This document shows, piece by piece, positions 17,504-24,747 of a stretch of 31,522 nucleotides of DNA. This DNA is from Clostridiales bacterium UBA1742 (lineage in GTDB: Bacteria; Bacillota; Clostridia; TANB77; CAG-508). The stretch is from the NCBI GenBank assembly GCA_002314935.1, contig DCHW01000011.1, positions 1 to 31,522 of the forward strand, given 5' to 3'. Both the position numbers and the translations under genes were made by a program. Under the pieces are notes generated by a model. That model was not told the DNA's origin, ran no database searches, and was given only the letters and a program-made list of their open reading frames with translations. Position 1 is the stretch's first letter; every line of letters starts with the position of its first letter.

Positions 17504-18339
17504 TTGAAAATTTGTGATGTTAAAGAATTAGAAAAAATTGCAAATAATGTTAGAATACGGAATAATTGAGAGTACGTATAATGGAAAATCAGGACATCCT
17601 GGTGGTTCGTTATCTGCGGCTGATATTATTACCGTATTATTTTTTAATCAAATGAATATTGATCCGAAACAGCCAAATTCTCCAAAGAGAGATAGATTTG
17701 TTTTATCAAAAGGACATGTTGCACCAGCTTTATATAGTGTACTTGCAGAACGTGGTTATTTTGATAAAGAAGAGTTGAAAACTTTAAGACATATTGGCAG
17801 TAATTTACAAGGACATCCAGACATGAACAAAACAATAGGAATTGATATGTCTACAGGTTCATTACGGACAAGGTTTATCATGTGCAAATGGAATTGCCAT
17901 GGGGTCAAAATTAAATAAAGATGGAATTAGAGTATATTGCTTATGTGGAGATGGTGAGTTACAAGAGGGACAAATTTGGGAAGCTGCAATGACTGCAAGT
18001 CATTATAAACTAGATAATTTATGTTTGATAGTAGATAATAATAATTTACAAATAGATGGAGAAGTAAACAAAGTAATGAATGTTTATCCATTAGAAGAAA
18101 AATTTAAAAGCTTTGGATTTGAAGTAATAAATGTTGATGGACATAATATTCAAGAAATAATAGATGGATTTGATGTTGCAAAAAATGTTAAGGGAAAACC
18201 AACTGTAATAATAGCAAAAACAATAAAAGGTAAGGGCGTAAGCTTTATGGAAAATCAAGCTGGATGGCATGGAAAGGCACCAAATGAAGCTGAATATAAA
18301 ATTGCAATGAATGAATTAAAAAATAGAATAAAAGGATAA
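17504..18339 (+). CDS. tkt: Transketolase N-terminal subunit, two +1 frameshifts at CGG
   Basis: This is the TPP-binding half of a split transketolase (pentose phosphate pathway). It needs two frame corrections, both at in-frame CGG. TTG 17504 follows GGGAGTG; after Ile18 comes CGG 17558-17560, and skipping C gives NVRIGIIESTYNGKSGHPGG. After Leu120 comes CGG 17865-17867, and skipping C gives the strongly conserved STGSLGQGLSCANG. The TPP motif GDGELQEGQIWEAAMTASH...DNNN follows. The recoded product has 277 aa, the normal size of this subunit. Without recoding it would stop 19 codons after the start, and the middle segment would stop at 17918. The partner subunit is at 19233. Confidence 0.92.
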
Positions 18340-18343
18340 GGAA

Positions 18344-19252
18344 ATGATAGATTTACATATACATACAAACGAATCTGATGGAACATTTACTGCAGAAGAG
18401 GTATTAAAAAGAGCAGAAGAATTAAAATTATCGCATATTGCAATAACAGACCATGAATCTTGCAAGGCTTATGATAATTTAAAAATAGATGATATTAAAA
18501 AATATTATTCTGGAAAAATAATAACTGGAATAGAATTAAAAAATTATTATAATGATAGAGTAATAGATATTTTAGGATATAATATTGACTTAGAAAAAAT
18601 GAATAAGTATTTGGAAGAAAATTATAAAGATAAAACACATGGAAAACTTGAAACAAAAAATTTAAAACATTTTTATAAACAATCTAAAGGTTATAATTTA
18701 AAATTAGATCCAATAGAGTCAATTAACTGGAATCCTGATAAAGATTGGGCTAGTTTAGTCTTTTATAACGAAATAAAAAAACATAAAGAAAACGAAAGTA
18801 AAGTTCCGGCTGATTTGTGGGAAAGTTTTAGTAATTTTAAAAAGGATTATATTTACAATAGAAAAAATATGTTTTTTCTAGATAAAAAAGATGACTATCC
18901 GTCTCCCAAAAAAACAGTTGAAGCAATACATAATGCAGGAGGTATTGCAATACTTGCTCATGTTTATGAATATAAATGGGTTGAAGATAAAATAGACTAT
19001 ATTCAAGAATTGATAAAAACTTCTAATTTAGATGGAATCGAATGTTATTATAGCAATTTTACAGATATGCAAATAAAATTATTAACAGAATATGCAAAAG
19101 AAAATAATTTATGTATAAGTGGTGGAAGTGATTTTCATGGGAGCAGAAGAAAAGGTGTGGATATTGGAAAGGGCAGAGGAAGTTTATTAATTCCTGAAGA
19201 AATATTAAAAACTTGGAAAGGAAGAAAAATAAATGAATTTAGAGGTAAATAA
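18344..19252 (+). CDS. PHP-domain metal-dependent phosphoesterase
   Basis: This 302-residue protein has a full PHP metal centre: HIHTNESDG (residues 4-12), ITDHE (about 34-38), AILAHVYEY (about 204-212) and GGSDFHG (about 260-266). PHP proteins hydrolyse phosphate esters; members resembling YciV act on nucleotides or RNA ends, but the substrate here is unknown. It starts 4 bases after the first transketolase half and overlaps the second half by 20 bases, so it is translated as part of the transketolase transcript. GGATAAGGAA precedes ATG 18344. Confidence 0.88.
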   Translation: MIDLHIHTNESDGTFTAEEVLKRAEELKLSHIAITDHESCKAYDNLKIDDIKKYYSGKIITGIELKNYYNDRVIDILGYNIDLEKMNKYLEENYKDKTHGKLETKNLKHFYKQSKGYNLKLDPIESINWNPDKDWASLVFYNEIKKHKENESKVPADLWESFSNFKKDYIYNRKNMFFLDKKDDYPSPKKTVEAIHNAGGIAILAHVYEYKWVEDKIDYIQELIKTSNLDGIECYYSNFTDMQIKLLTEYAKENNLCISGGSDFHGSRRKGVDIGKGRGSLLIPEEILKTWKGRKINEFRGK

Positions 19253-20162
19253 AGCAACTAGACAAAGTTATGGAGAAAAATTAGCTGAAATAGGAAAAGA
19301 AAATAAAAACATAGTGGTATTAGATGCAGACTTATCTGGTGCGACTAAAACATCAATATTTGCAAAAGAATGTCCGGATAGATTTTTTGATATGGGTATT
19401 TCGGAACAAGATATGTTTAGCACTGCTGCTGGACTAGCGTCTTATGGTAAAACTGTATTTGCTAGCACATTTTCAATGTTTGCTTCTGGAAGAGCTTATG
19501 ATCAAATTAGAAATAGCATATGTCATCCAAAATTAAATGTAAAAATTTGTGCAACACATGCTGGGGTTACTGTTGGAGAAGATGGGGCAACACATCAAAT
19601 GCTAGAAGATATAAATTTAACAAGAGGATTACCAAATATGAGCGTAATGTCTACTTGTGATGATTTAGAAACAAAATGGGCAGTAGAAGAAATAAGTAAA
19701 ATTAACGGACCTGTATATTTAAGATTATGCAGATTGGATACTCCACAAATTTATGATGAAAATCAAAAATTTGAATTTGGAAAAGGAATTCAAATTGGAG
19801 ATGGAAAAGATGCTACTATTTTTGCTACAGGAGTCACTGTATGTGAAGCGTTAAAAGCAAAAGAAGAGCTAAAAAAAGATGGAATAGATATAAGAGTTGT
19901 AGATTTACATACAATAAAACCAATAGATAAAGAATTGATTGTAAAATGTGCTAAAGAAACTAAAAAATTAATTTCTATAGAAGATCATAGTATAATTGGT
20001 GGAATTGGTAGTGCAATATCTGAAGTTTTAACAGATAATTATCCTGTAAAACTTGTAAGAATGGGAGTAATAGATCAGTTTGGAGTTTCAGGACCGGCAA
20101 AGGAATTGTTAAAAAAATTTGAATTAACAAGTGAATTTATTTGTAAAAAGGTAAGAGAATAA
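19233..20162 (+). CDS. tkt: Transketolase C-terminal subunit
   Basis: This 309-residue protein is the pyrimidine-binding plus C-terminal half of transketolase. It shows VVLDADLSGATKTSIFA, FDMGISEQDMFSTAAGLA (with the TPP-activating Glu), THAGVTVGEDGATHQMLEDI and the C-terminal VVDLHTIKPID block. Its reading frame is intact, with several CGG strings across codon boundaries and none in frame. ATG 19233 overlaps the end of the PHP gene; GGAAAGGAAG lies upstream. Together with the recoded subunit at 17504 it should make the active enzyme. Confidence 0.95.
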   Translation: MNLEVNKATRQSYGEKLAEIGKENKNIVVLDADLSGATKTSIFAKECPDRFFDMGISEQDMFSTAAGLASYGKTVFASTFSMFASGRAYDQIRNSICHPKLNVKICATHAGVTVGEDGATHQMLEDINLTRGLPNMSVMSTCDDLETKWAVEEISKINGPVYLRLCRLDTPQIYDENQKFEFGKGIQIGDGKDATIFATGVTVCEALKAKEELKKDGIDIRVVDLHTIKPIDKELIVKCAKETKKLISIEDHSIIGGIGSAISEVLTDNYPVKLVRMGVIDQFGVSGPAKELLKKFELTSEFICKKVRE

Positions 20163-20168
20163 AGTTTG

Positions 20169-20198
20169 TTGACATAAGAATAAAAAATGTGCTATTAT
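20169..20198 (+). promoter_or_regulatory. Promoter of small RNA A
   Basis: TTGACA (20169-20174) and TATTAT (20193-20198) are 18 bases apart, placing the start of transcription near 20204, directly at the conserved 5' GTAGCAAAAT. Confidence 0.65.
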
Positions 20199-20203
20199 AA
20201 TAG

Positions 20204-20406
20204 CGTAGCAAAATTTAGAAAGAGGTTGTAAGCGCTACAAAATGAAGCTGGTTGCCTAGTTTTACTTACAATATAACGTTCTCTTTCTTGAAGGTTTTGA
20301 ATTAAACCTTCCCATAAATCAAATGAGTATGAACGTAACTTATTTGGTTTTAAAATTAAGAGTCATGTATTACTGAGATTTGTAAGTGATGCATGACTTG
20401 TTTTTA
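20204..20406 (+). ncRNA. Tandem small RNA A (structured, unrecognised)
   Basis: No ORF is present. The predicted RNA starts GTAGCAAAAT (20205) and ends in an intrinsic terminator: AGTCATGTATTAC (20361-20373) with GTGATGCATGACT (20386-20398), then T5. Inside, AGAAAGAG (20217-20224) pairs with CTCTTTCT (20281-20288), and TTGTAAG (20226-20232) pairs with CTTACAA (20265-20271). The loop of the latter contains GCTAC (20234-20238), complementary to the 5' GTAGC, a possible pseudoknot. A further hairpin is GAAGGTTT/AAACCTTC (20290-20311). The same layout recurs in RNA B. I do not recognise the class; 6S RNA and known riboswitches were considered but do not clearly fit. Confidence 0.7.
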
Positions 20407-20432
20407 TTACTATAATGCAAAATTGAATAATC

Positions 20433-20461
20433 TTGACAAAATTTACATAATGTGATATTGT
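20433..20461 (+). promoter_or_regulatory. Promoter of small RNA B
   Basis: TTGACA (20433-20438) and TATTGT (20456-20461) are 17 bases apart, placing the start near 20468 at GTAGCAAAAT. Confidence 0.6.
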
Positions 20462-20466
20462 ATACG

Positions 20467-20611
20467 AGTAGCAAAATATAGGGAAGAATTACAGAAAGCT
20501 ACTTTTATCTGTAATAATCCGGACTTCCTTAAGGAAATGCAAAATGCAGGTTCCTAAAACTAAGGTCATGTATTGCAAATCGCCTATTGTAATGCATGAC
20601 CAATCTTTTTA
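20467..20611 (+). ncRNA. Tandem small RNA B, homologue of RNA A
   Basis: It begins with the same GTAGCAAAAT (20468). GGAAG (20482-20486) pairs with CTTCC (20524-20528), and ATTACAG (20488-20494) pairs with CTGTAAT (20509-20515). The loop carries GCTAC (20498-20502), complementary to the 5' GTAGC. AGGAA/TTCCT (20532-20555) forms the next hairpin. The terminator stem GGTCATGTATTGC (20564-20576) with GTAATGCATGACC (20589-20601) is followed by T5. The stems match RNA A in position but differ in sequence on both sides, which is compensatory change supporting the fold. Confidence 0.7.
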
Positions 20612-20615
20612 TTAC

Positions 20616-20650
20616 AAAAAAATGACATTTTAATAAAAATGTCATTTTTT
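20616..20650. terminator. AT-rich bidirectional-type terminator
   Basis: AAAATGACATTTT pairs with AAAATGTCATTTT around AATA, flanked by A and T runs. It separates the small RNA genes from ftsE. Confidence 0.8.
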
Positions 20651-20651
20651 A

Positions 20652-20680
20652 TTGATTTTTTAAGTTGTTATTATTATAAT
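20652..20680 (+). promoter_or_regulatory. Promoter of the ftsEX operon
   Basis: TTGATT (20652-20657) and TATAAT (20675-20680) are 17 bases apart, 36 bases before the ftsE start. Confidence 0.65.
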
Positions 20681-20715
20681 TACAATAGATAAATTTTAAA
20701 AAAATGAGGGAAAAA

Positions 20716-21396
20716 ATGATTGAATTTAAAAATGTAAATAAAACATATAGTACAGGTACTGAAGCCGTATGTAATGCAAATTTTAGAATAGAAAAAGGTG
20801 AATTTGCGTTTTTAGTAGGAGCATCTGGGTCTGGAAAATCAACTCTTATAAAACTAATATTAAAGGAAGAAGAACCAACTTCAGGAAATATAATTATAAA
20901 TGGAAAAGATACTACTTTTTTAAAGTCTAAAAGAGTTCCATATCTTAGAAGAAGTATGGGAGTGGTATTTCAAGATTTTAGATTGTTGTCAGATAAAACG
21001 GTGTATGAAAATGTTGCATTTGCTATGAATATTGTAAAAGCAACACCAAAACATATTAGAAGACAAGTGCCAATGGTACTTTCTTTGGTAGGATTAAGTG
21101 GAAAGGCTAAAATGTACCCAAATGAATTATCAGGAGGAGAACAACAAAGAGTAGCTCTTGCTAGAGCATTAGTAAATAATCCTTCAATGATTATTGCTGA
21201 TGAACCTACTGGTAACTTAGACCCAGATACTGCATGGGAAATTATGAATCTATTAAATGAAATAAATTTAAGAGGAACAACAGTAGTAATTGCAACTCAT
21301 GCTAAAGACATTGTAGATAAAATGAAAAAAAGAGTTATTGAAATTGAAAAGGGCGTAATTGTTAGAGATGATAAAAAAGGTGGGTATAGAAAGTGA
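20716..21396 (+). CDS. ftsE: Cell division ABC ATPase FtsE
   Basis: FtsE is the ATPase of the FtsEX complex, which controls cell-wall hydrolases at division or elongation sites. Walker A is GASGSGKST (residues 35-43), the Q-loop is VVFQDFRLL, the signature is LSGGEQQRVALARAL and Walker B is MIIADEPTGNLDP. ATG 20716 gives the usual MIEFKNV start of 226 aa, and GAGGGA lies just before it; ATG 20704 would contain that ribosome site. The stop overlaps the ftsX start by 4 bases. Confidence 0.96.
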   Translation: MIEFKNVNKTYSTGTEAVCNANFRIEKGEFAFLVGASGSGKSTLIKLILKEEEPTSGNIIINGKDTTFLKSKRVPYLRRSMGVVFQDFRLLSDKTVYENVAFAMNIVKATPKHIRRQVPMVLSLVGLSGKAKMYPNELSGGEQQRVALARALVNNPSMIIADEPTGNLDPDTAWEIMNLLNEINLRGTTVVIATHAKDIVDKMKKRVIEIEKGVIVRDDKKGGYRK

Positions 21397-22289
21397 AATA
21401 TAATGTAATAAGTTATTTTTTATTAGAAGGTTTTAGAAATTTATTTAAAAATAAAAAATCTACATTTTCATGTTTAGGTGTAATGTGTGCAACAATGTTA
21501 GTGTTTGGGTTGTTTTTTGCAATAGGTCAAAATGTTACAAATATGTTAACAACAATAGAAGATGAACAAGGAATACAAGTATTTATTTTACCAGAAGCTA
21601 CTGATGATGAAATAGTAAAATTTGGTGATGAATTAAGAAAAATTGAAGGTGTAAATACAGTAGAACTAATTAGCAAAGAAGATGCATATAATCAAGTGAA
21701 ACAAAATCTAGGTGAAAAAGAAAGCGTAATGGATGGACTAGATCCATCAATATTTTCTACATCATATTTAGTAACACTAACAGATTTAAATATGAATAGT
21801 CAAGTTCAAAATCAAATAAATGAACTTGATAATTTGAAGAAAATAACAAGTAGTAACGAAGTAATAGAAAATTTAGCAAGAATAGGTAGAGGAATAAGAA
21901 TAATTACTGGTACTATGCTTGTAATATTAATTGTAATTTCAATATTTATTATATCAAATACAATAAAATTAACAGTACATGCAAGAAGAAAAGAAATTTC
22001 TATTATGAAGTATGTAGGTGCAACTAATGGATTTATAAGAACACCATTTATTATAGAAGGTATAATAATAGGTTTATTATCTGGAATTTTATCTATTTTA
22101 TTAGTAGGTGGAGGATATAATCTTATAATTAATAAAATTATGCAGTCAGGAACTGCACAAACATTAGGAATAAATATATTAAGTTTTGGAGATATATCAG
22201 GTTTAATTGTTTTGGTATATTTGGTTTTAGGAGTTGGAATTGGTATATTGGGTAGTTCAATTTCAATGAAAAAATACCTTGAAGTTTAA
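21393..22289 (+). CDS. ftsX: Cell division membrane protein FtsX
   Basis: This 298-residue protein has the FtsX plan: a short cytoplasmic start, a membrane segment (about 24-46), an extracellular domain (about 47-165), then three further membrane segments near 172-193, 222-245 and 270-292. NTIKLTVHARRKEISIMKYVGAT is the conserved cytoplasmic segment after the second helix. The start is GTG 21393, translationally coupled to ftsE. It probably transmits ATPase movement to the two coiled-coil LytM proteins encoded next. Confidence 0.95.
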   Translation: MKYNVISYFLLEGFRNLFKNKKSTFSCLGVMCATMLVFGLFFAIGQNVTNMLTTIEDEQGIQVFILPEATDDEIVKFGDELRKIEGVNTVELISKEDAYNQVKQNLGEKESVMDGLDPSIFSTSYLVTLTDLNMNSQVQNQINELDNLKKITSSNEVIENLARIGRGIRIITGTMLVILIVISIFIISNTIKLTVHARRKEISIMKYVGATNGFIRTPFIIEGIIIGLLSGILSILLVGGGYNLIINKIMQSGTAQTLGINILSFGDISGLIVLVYLVLGVGIGILGSSISMKKYLEV

Positions 22290-22300
22290 AGGAAAATAGT

Positions 22301-23524
22301 ATGAAAAAAAATGTTATTTTATTGGTCTTAATTGCAATTTTTTTTAGTTGTTCAATTGTTTGTGCAACGGAAATTGAAGATTTAAGAAAAAAGAAGGACG
22401 CTTTGTCTAATCAAGTAACAGAAACTAATGAAGAAATAAGTAATATTCAAGTTGAAATAACAGAAAATATAGAACAGTTAGATCAGTTAAACCAAAAAAT
22501 ATCTGAATATGAAAGTGAAATTATAAAGTTAGAAGAAGATTTAAATACAACTGAAAAAGATATTGAAATGGTAACAGAAAAATTAAACAATATAAAACTA
22601 GATTATAATGTTCAAAAACATGTATTAGAAAAAAGACTTGTTGCTTTATATGAAGCAGGCAAAACTCAATATCTTGATGTTTTATTAAGTTCTACTAGTA
22701 TATCTGAATTTCTTACAAACTATTACTTGATTTCAGAAATTGCAAGTTATGATAATGAATTACTTGAAAATATTGAGCGAGAAAAAAATTCTATAGAAAC
22801 TATTCAGGAAACATTAAATTATAAAAAAGATAGTTTAAGCATTATAAAAAGCAATAAAGAAAAAACAGCAATTGCATTAGAAAATAGCAAAGTAATAAGG
22901 GATAGTTATATAGTAGAACTAACTGAAAAGGAAAAAGAAACCGAAACAAAATTAGAAGAGTTTCAAACAGATCTTACTAATATAGAAAATCAAATTGTTG
23001 CCGCAACTACAGGCAAGGTTGGAGAAAATTACGTGGGTGGAGAATTGGCATGGCCAGCTCCAGGATTTACAACAATAACATCTCCTTTTGGAATGAGATT
23101 ACATCCAATTTTTAAAGTAAATAGAATGCATACAGGACTTGATATTGGAATGACAACAGGATCTGATATAATTGCTGCAAATGATGGAGTTGTTACAAAA
23201 GCACTTTATTCAGATAGTTATGGTAATATGGTAATGATAGATCATGGAGGAGGAGTAAGCACAGTATATGGACATGGATCTGAAATTATAGTTGAAACAG
23301 GTCAGACTGTAAAAAGAGGAGAAGTTATTATGCTTGCAGGTTCAACGGGATGGTCAACTGGACCTCATTTACATTTTGAGGTTAGAATAAATGGAGAGTA
23401 TGTTGACCCATACCCATATATAACACATGAATCAAGTTTAGATGGAGAAATAACTGAAACCGGTAATAATGTAAATAACAATGAAGTAGGTAATAATAAA
23501 ACCAATACAAACATATCAGAATAG
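22301..23524 (+). CDS. FtsEX-linked coiled-coil LytM (M23) hydrolase, copy 1
   Basis: This 407-residue secreted protein has a signal peptide (about 1-22, ending SIVCA), a long coiled coil (about 25-225) and a C-terminal M23 domain (about 245-375). The Zn-ligand motifs are complete: MHTGLDIG, TVYGHGSE and GPHLHFEVR. The architecture matches EnvC, the coiled-coil M23 partner of E. coli FtsEX; in Firmicutes, CwlO or PcsB fills this role. It starts 11 bases after ftsX. With all ligands kept it is probably an active endopeptidase, unlike EnvC itself. The C-terminus is Asn-rich. Confidence 0.92.
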   Translation: MKKNVILLVLIAIFFSCSIVCATEIEDLRKKKDALSNQVTETNEEISNIQVEITENIEQLDQLNQKISEYESEIIKLEEDLNTTEKDIEMVTEKLNNIKLDYNVQKHVLEKRLVALYEAGKTQYLDVLLSSTSISEFLTNYYLISEIASYDNELLENIEREKNSIETIQETLNYKKDSLSIIKSNKEKTAIALENSKVIRDSYIVELTEKEKETETKLEEFQTDLTNIENQIVAATTGKVGENYVGGELAWPAPGFTTITSPFGMRLHPIFKVNRMHTGLDIGMTTGSDIIAANDGVVTKALYSDSYGNMVMIDHGGGVSTVYGHGSEIIVETGQTVKRGEVIMLAGSTGWSTGPHLHFEVRINGEYVDPYPYITHESSLDGEITETGNNVNNNEVGNNKTNTNISE

Positions 23525-23535
23525 TGGAGGTAAAA

Positions 23536-24714
23536 ATGAAAAGAAAAATTTTAGTAATATGCTTAATAATTATTATGGTATTTTGCACGCATGTTGCTAT
23601 AGTATGTGCAGCTACTAAATCGGAACTTCAAAATGAAAGTAAAGACATACAAAATAAAATAAGCCAAACAAAAGATGAAATAAGCGAAGTACAATCGCAA
23701 TTAACAGGAACATTGGAACAAATTCAAAATTTAAATGCACAAATTACAGATTATGAAAATCAGATAGATGATTTAAATGATGAAATAGATGAACTTGAAG
23801 ATTCAATATCAGATGCAGAAGTAAAATTAAACGAGGCACAGGAAAAATATGATAAGCAGGAAGAGTTGTTAAAAGAAAGATTAGTTGCAATGTATGAAGC
23901 AGGAGAAACAACGTATTTAGATGTATTGTTAAGCTCAGCTGATTTGATTGATTTTATTTCTAAGTATTATATGATTTCTGAAATTGCTGAATATGATTCA
24001 GATTTGTTAGATCAAATGGAAAAAAATAAAAATGAAATACAAATTGCTAAAGAAAATTTAGAAACAAGTAAAGAACAGGTTGAAGCAGTGAAACAAAGTA
24101 AGCAGGCAACTGCTAATTCATTGAAAGTGTCACAAACAACAAAACAAGAATATGTAAATCAATTATCTGAAGATGAAAAAGCATTAGAAGAGGATTTAGA
24201 ACAATTCAAAAAAGATCAACAGGAAATTCAAAATCAGTTAGCGGTGATTGCTGCACAGGAGGCAAAAAATAAAGGGACAACATACATAACAACTGGCGAA
24301 CCAAGTAGTTATGGTTATATATTTCCAGTTGCTGGATTAAGCAAAGCTAATATAAACAATAAAAATTATCCATCATATCCAGGGCATACAGGTACAGATG
24401 TAAACATTAATGTTGTTGGTAAAAGTGTTGTTGCAGTAAAATCTGGTACAGTTGAAATTTCTACTGCTTTAAGAAATTCTAGTGGATCATATAGAAGTTA
24501 TGGAGAATATGTTGTAGTAAATCATCATGATGGTACGATGACATTGTATGCACATATGCTTTCTGGATCAAGAACAGTAAGTGTTGGTCAATCAGTTAGT
24601 CAAGGGCAAGTTTTAGGAACAGTTGGAAGTACAGGAAATTCAACAGGACCACATTTGCATTTTGAGGTTAGAATAAATGGTAAGGCAGTAAATCCATTAC
24701 CTTATTTACCATAA
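23536..24714 (+). CDS. FtsEX-linked coiled-coil LytM (M23) hydrolase, copy 2
   Basis: This 392-residue paralogue of the preceding gene has a signal peptide (about 1-27), a coiled coil (about 30-225, with the shared ERLVAMYEAGETTYLDVLLSS element) and an M23 domain (about 255-392). Zn ligands are intact: PGHTGTDV, LYAHMLSG and GPHLHFEVR. ATG 23536 has GTGGAGG directly upstream; the longer reading from 23524 would include that ribosome site. The two genes arose by tandem duplication and differ most in the insert before the first zinc motif and in the tail, which suggests different substrates or timing. Confidence 0.92.
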   Translation: MKRKILVICLIIIMVFCTHVAIVCAATKSELQNESKDIQNKISQTKDEISEVQSQLTGTLEQIQNLNAQITDYENQIDDLNDEIDELEDSISDAEVKLNEAQEKYDKQEELLKERLVAMYEAGETTYLDVLLSSADLIDFISKYYMISEIAEYDSDLLDQMEKNKNEIQIAKENLETSKEQVEAVKQSKQATANSLKVSQTTKQEYVNQLSEDEKALEEDLEQFKKDQQEIQNQLAVIAAQEAKNKGTTYITTGEPSSYGYIFPVAGLSKANINNKNYPSYPGHTGTDVNINVVGKSVVAVKSGTVEISTALRNSSGSYRSYGEYVVVNHHDGTMTLYAHMLSGSRTVSVGQSVSQGQVLGTVGSTGNSTGPHLHFEVRINGKAVNPLPYLP

Positions 24715-24747
24715 ATATAATTTTAACATAATTTGGAGGAAGTTAAT

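Noticed and set aside
3767..17867. Reading the seven frame breaks as pseudogenes or sequencing errors
   Set aside because: All seven are the same event (C before a Gly codon, exactly at the codon boundary), downstream sequence is fully conserved, no other indels or stop mutations occur, and out-of-frame CGG strings are not affected. Raw reads should still be checked.
20204..20611. 6S RNA, T-box or riboswitch leader of ftsE
   Set aside because: No 5'-3' closing stem with a central bubble, no T-box sequence, and each unit ends in its own terminator well before ftsE.
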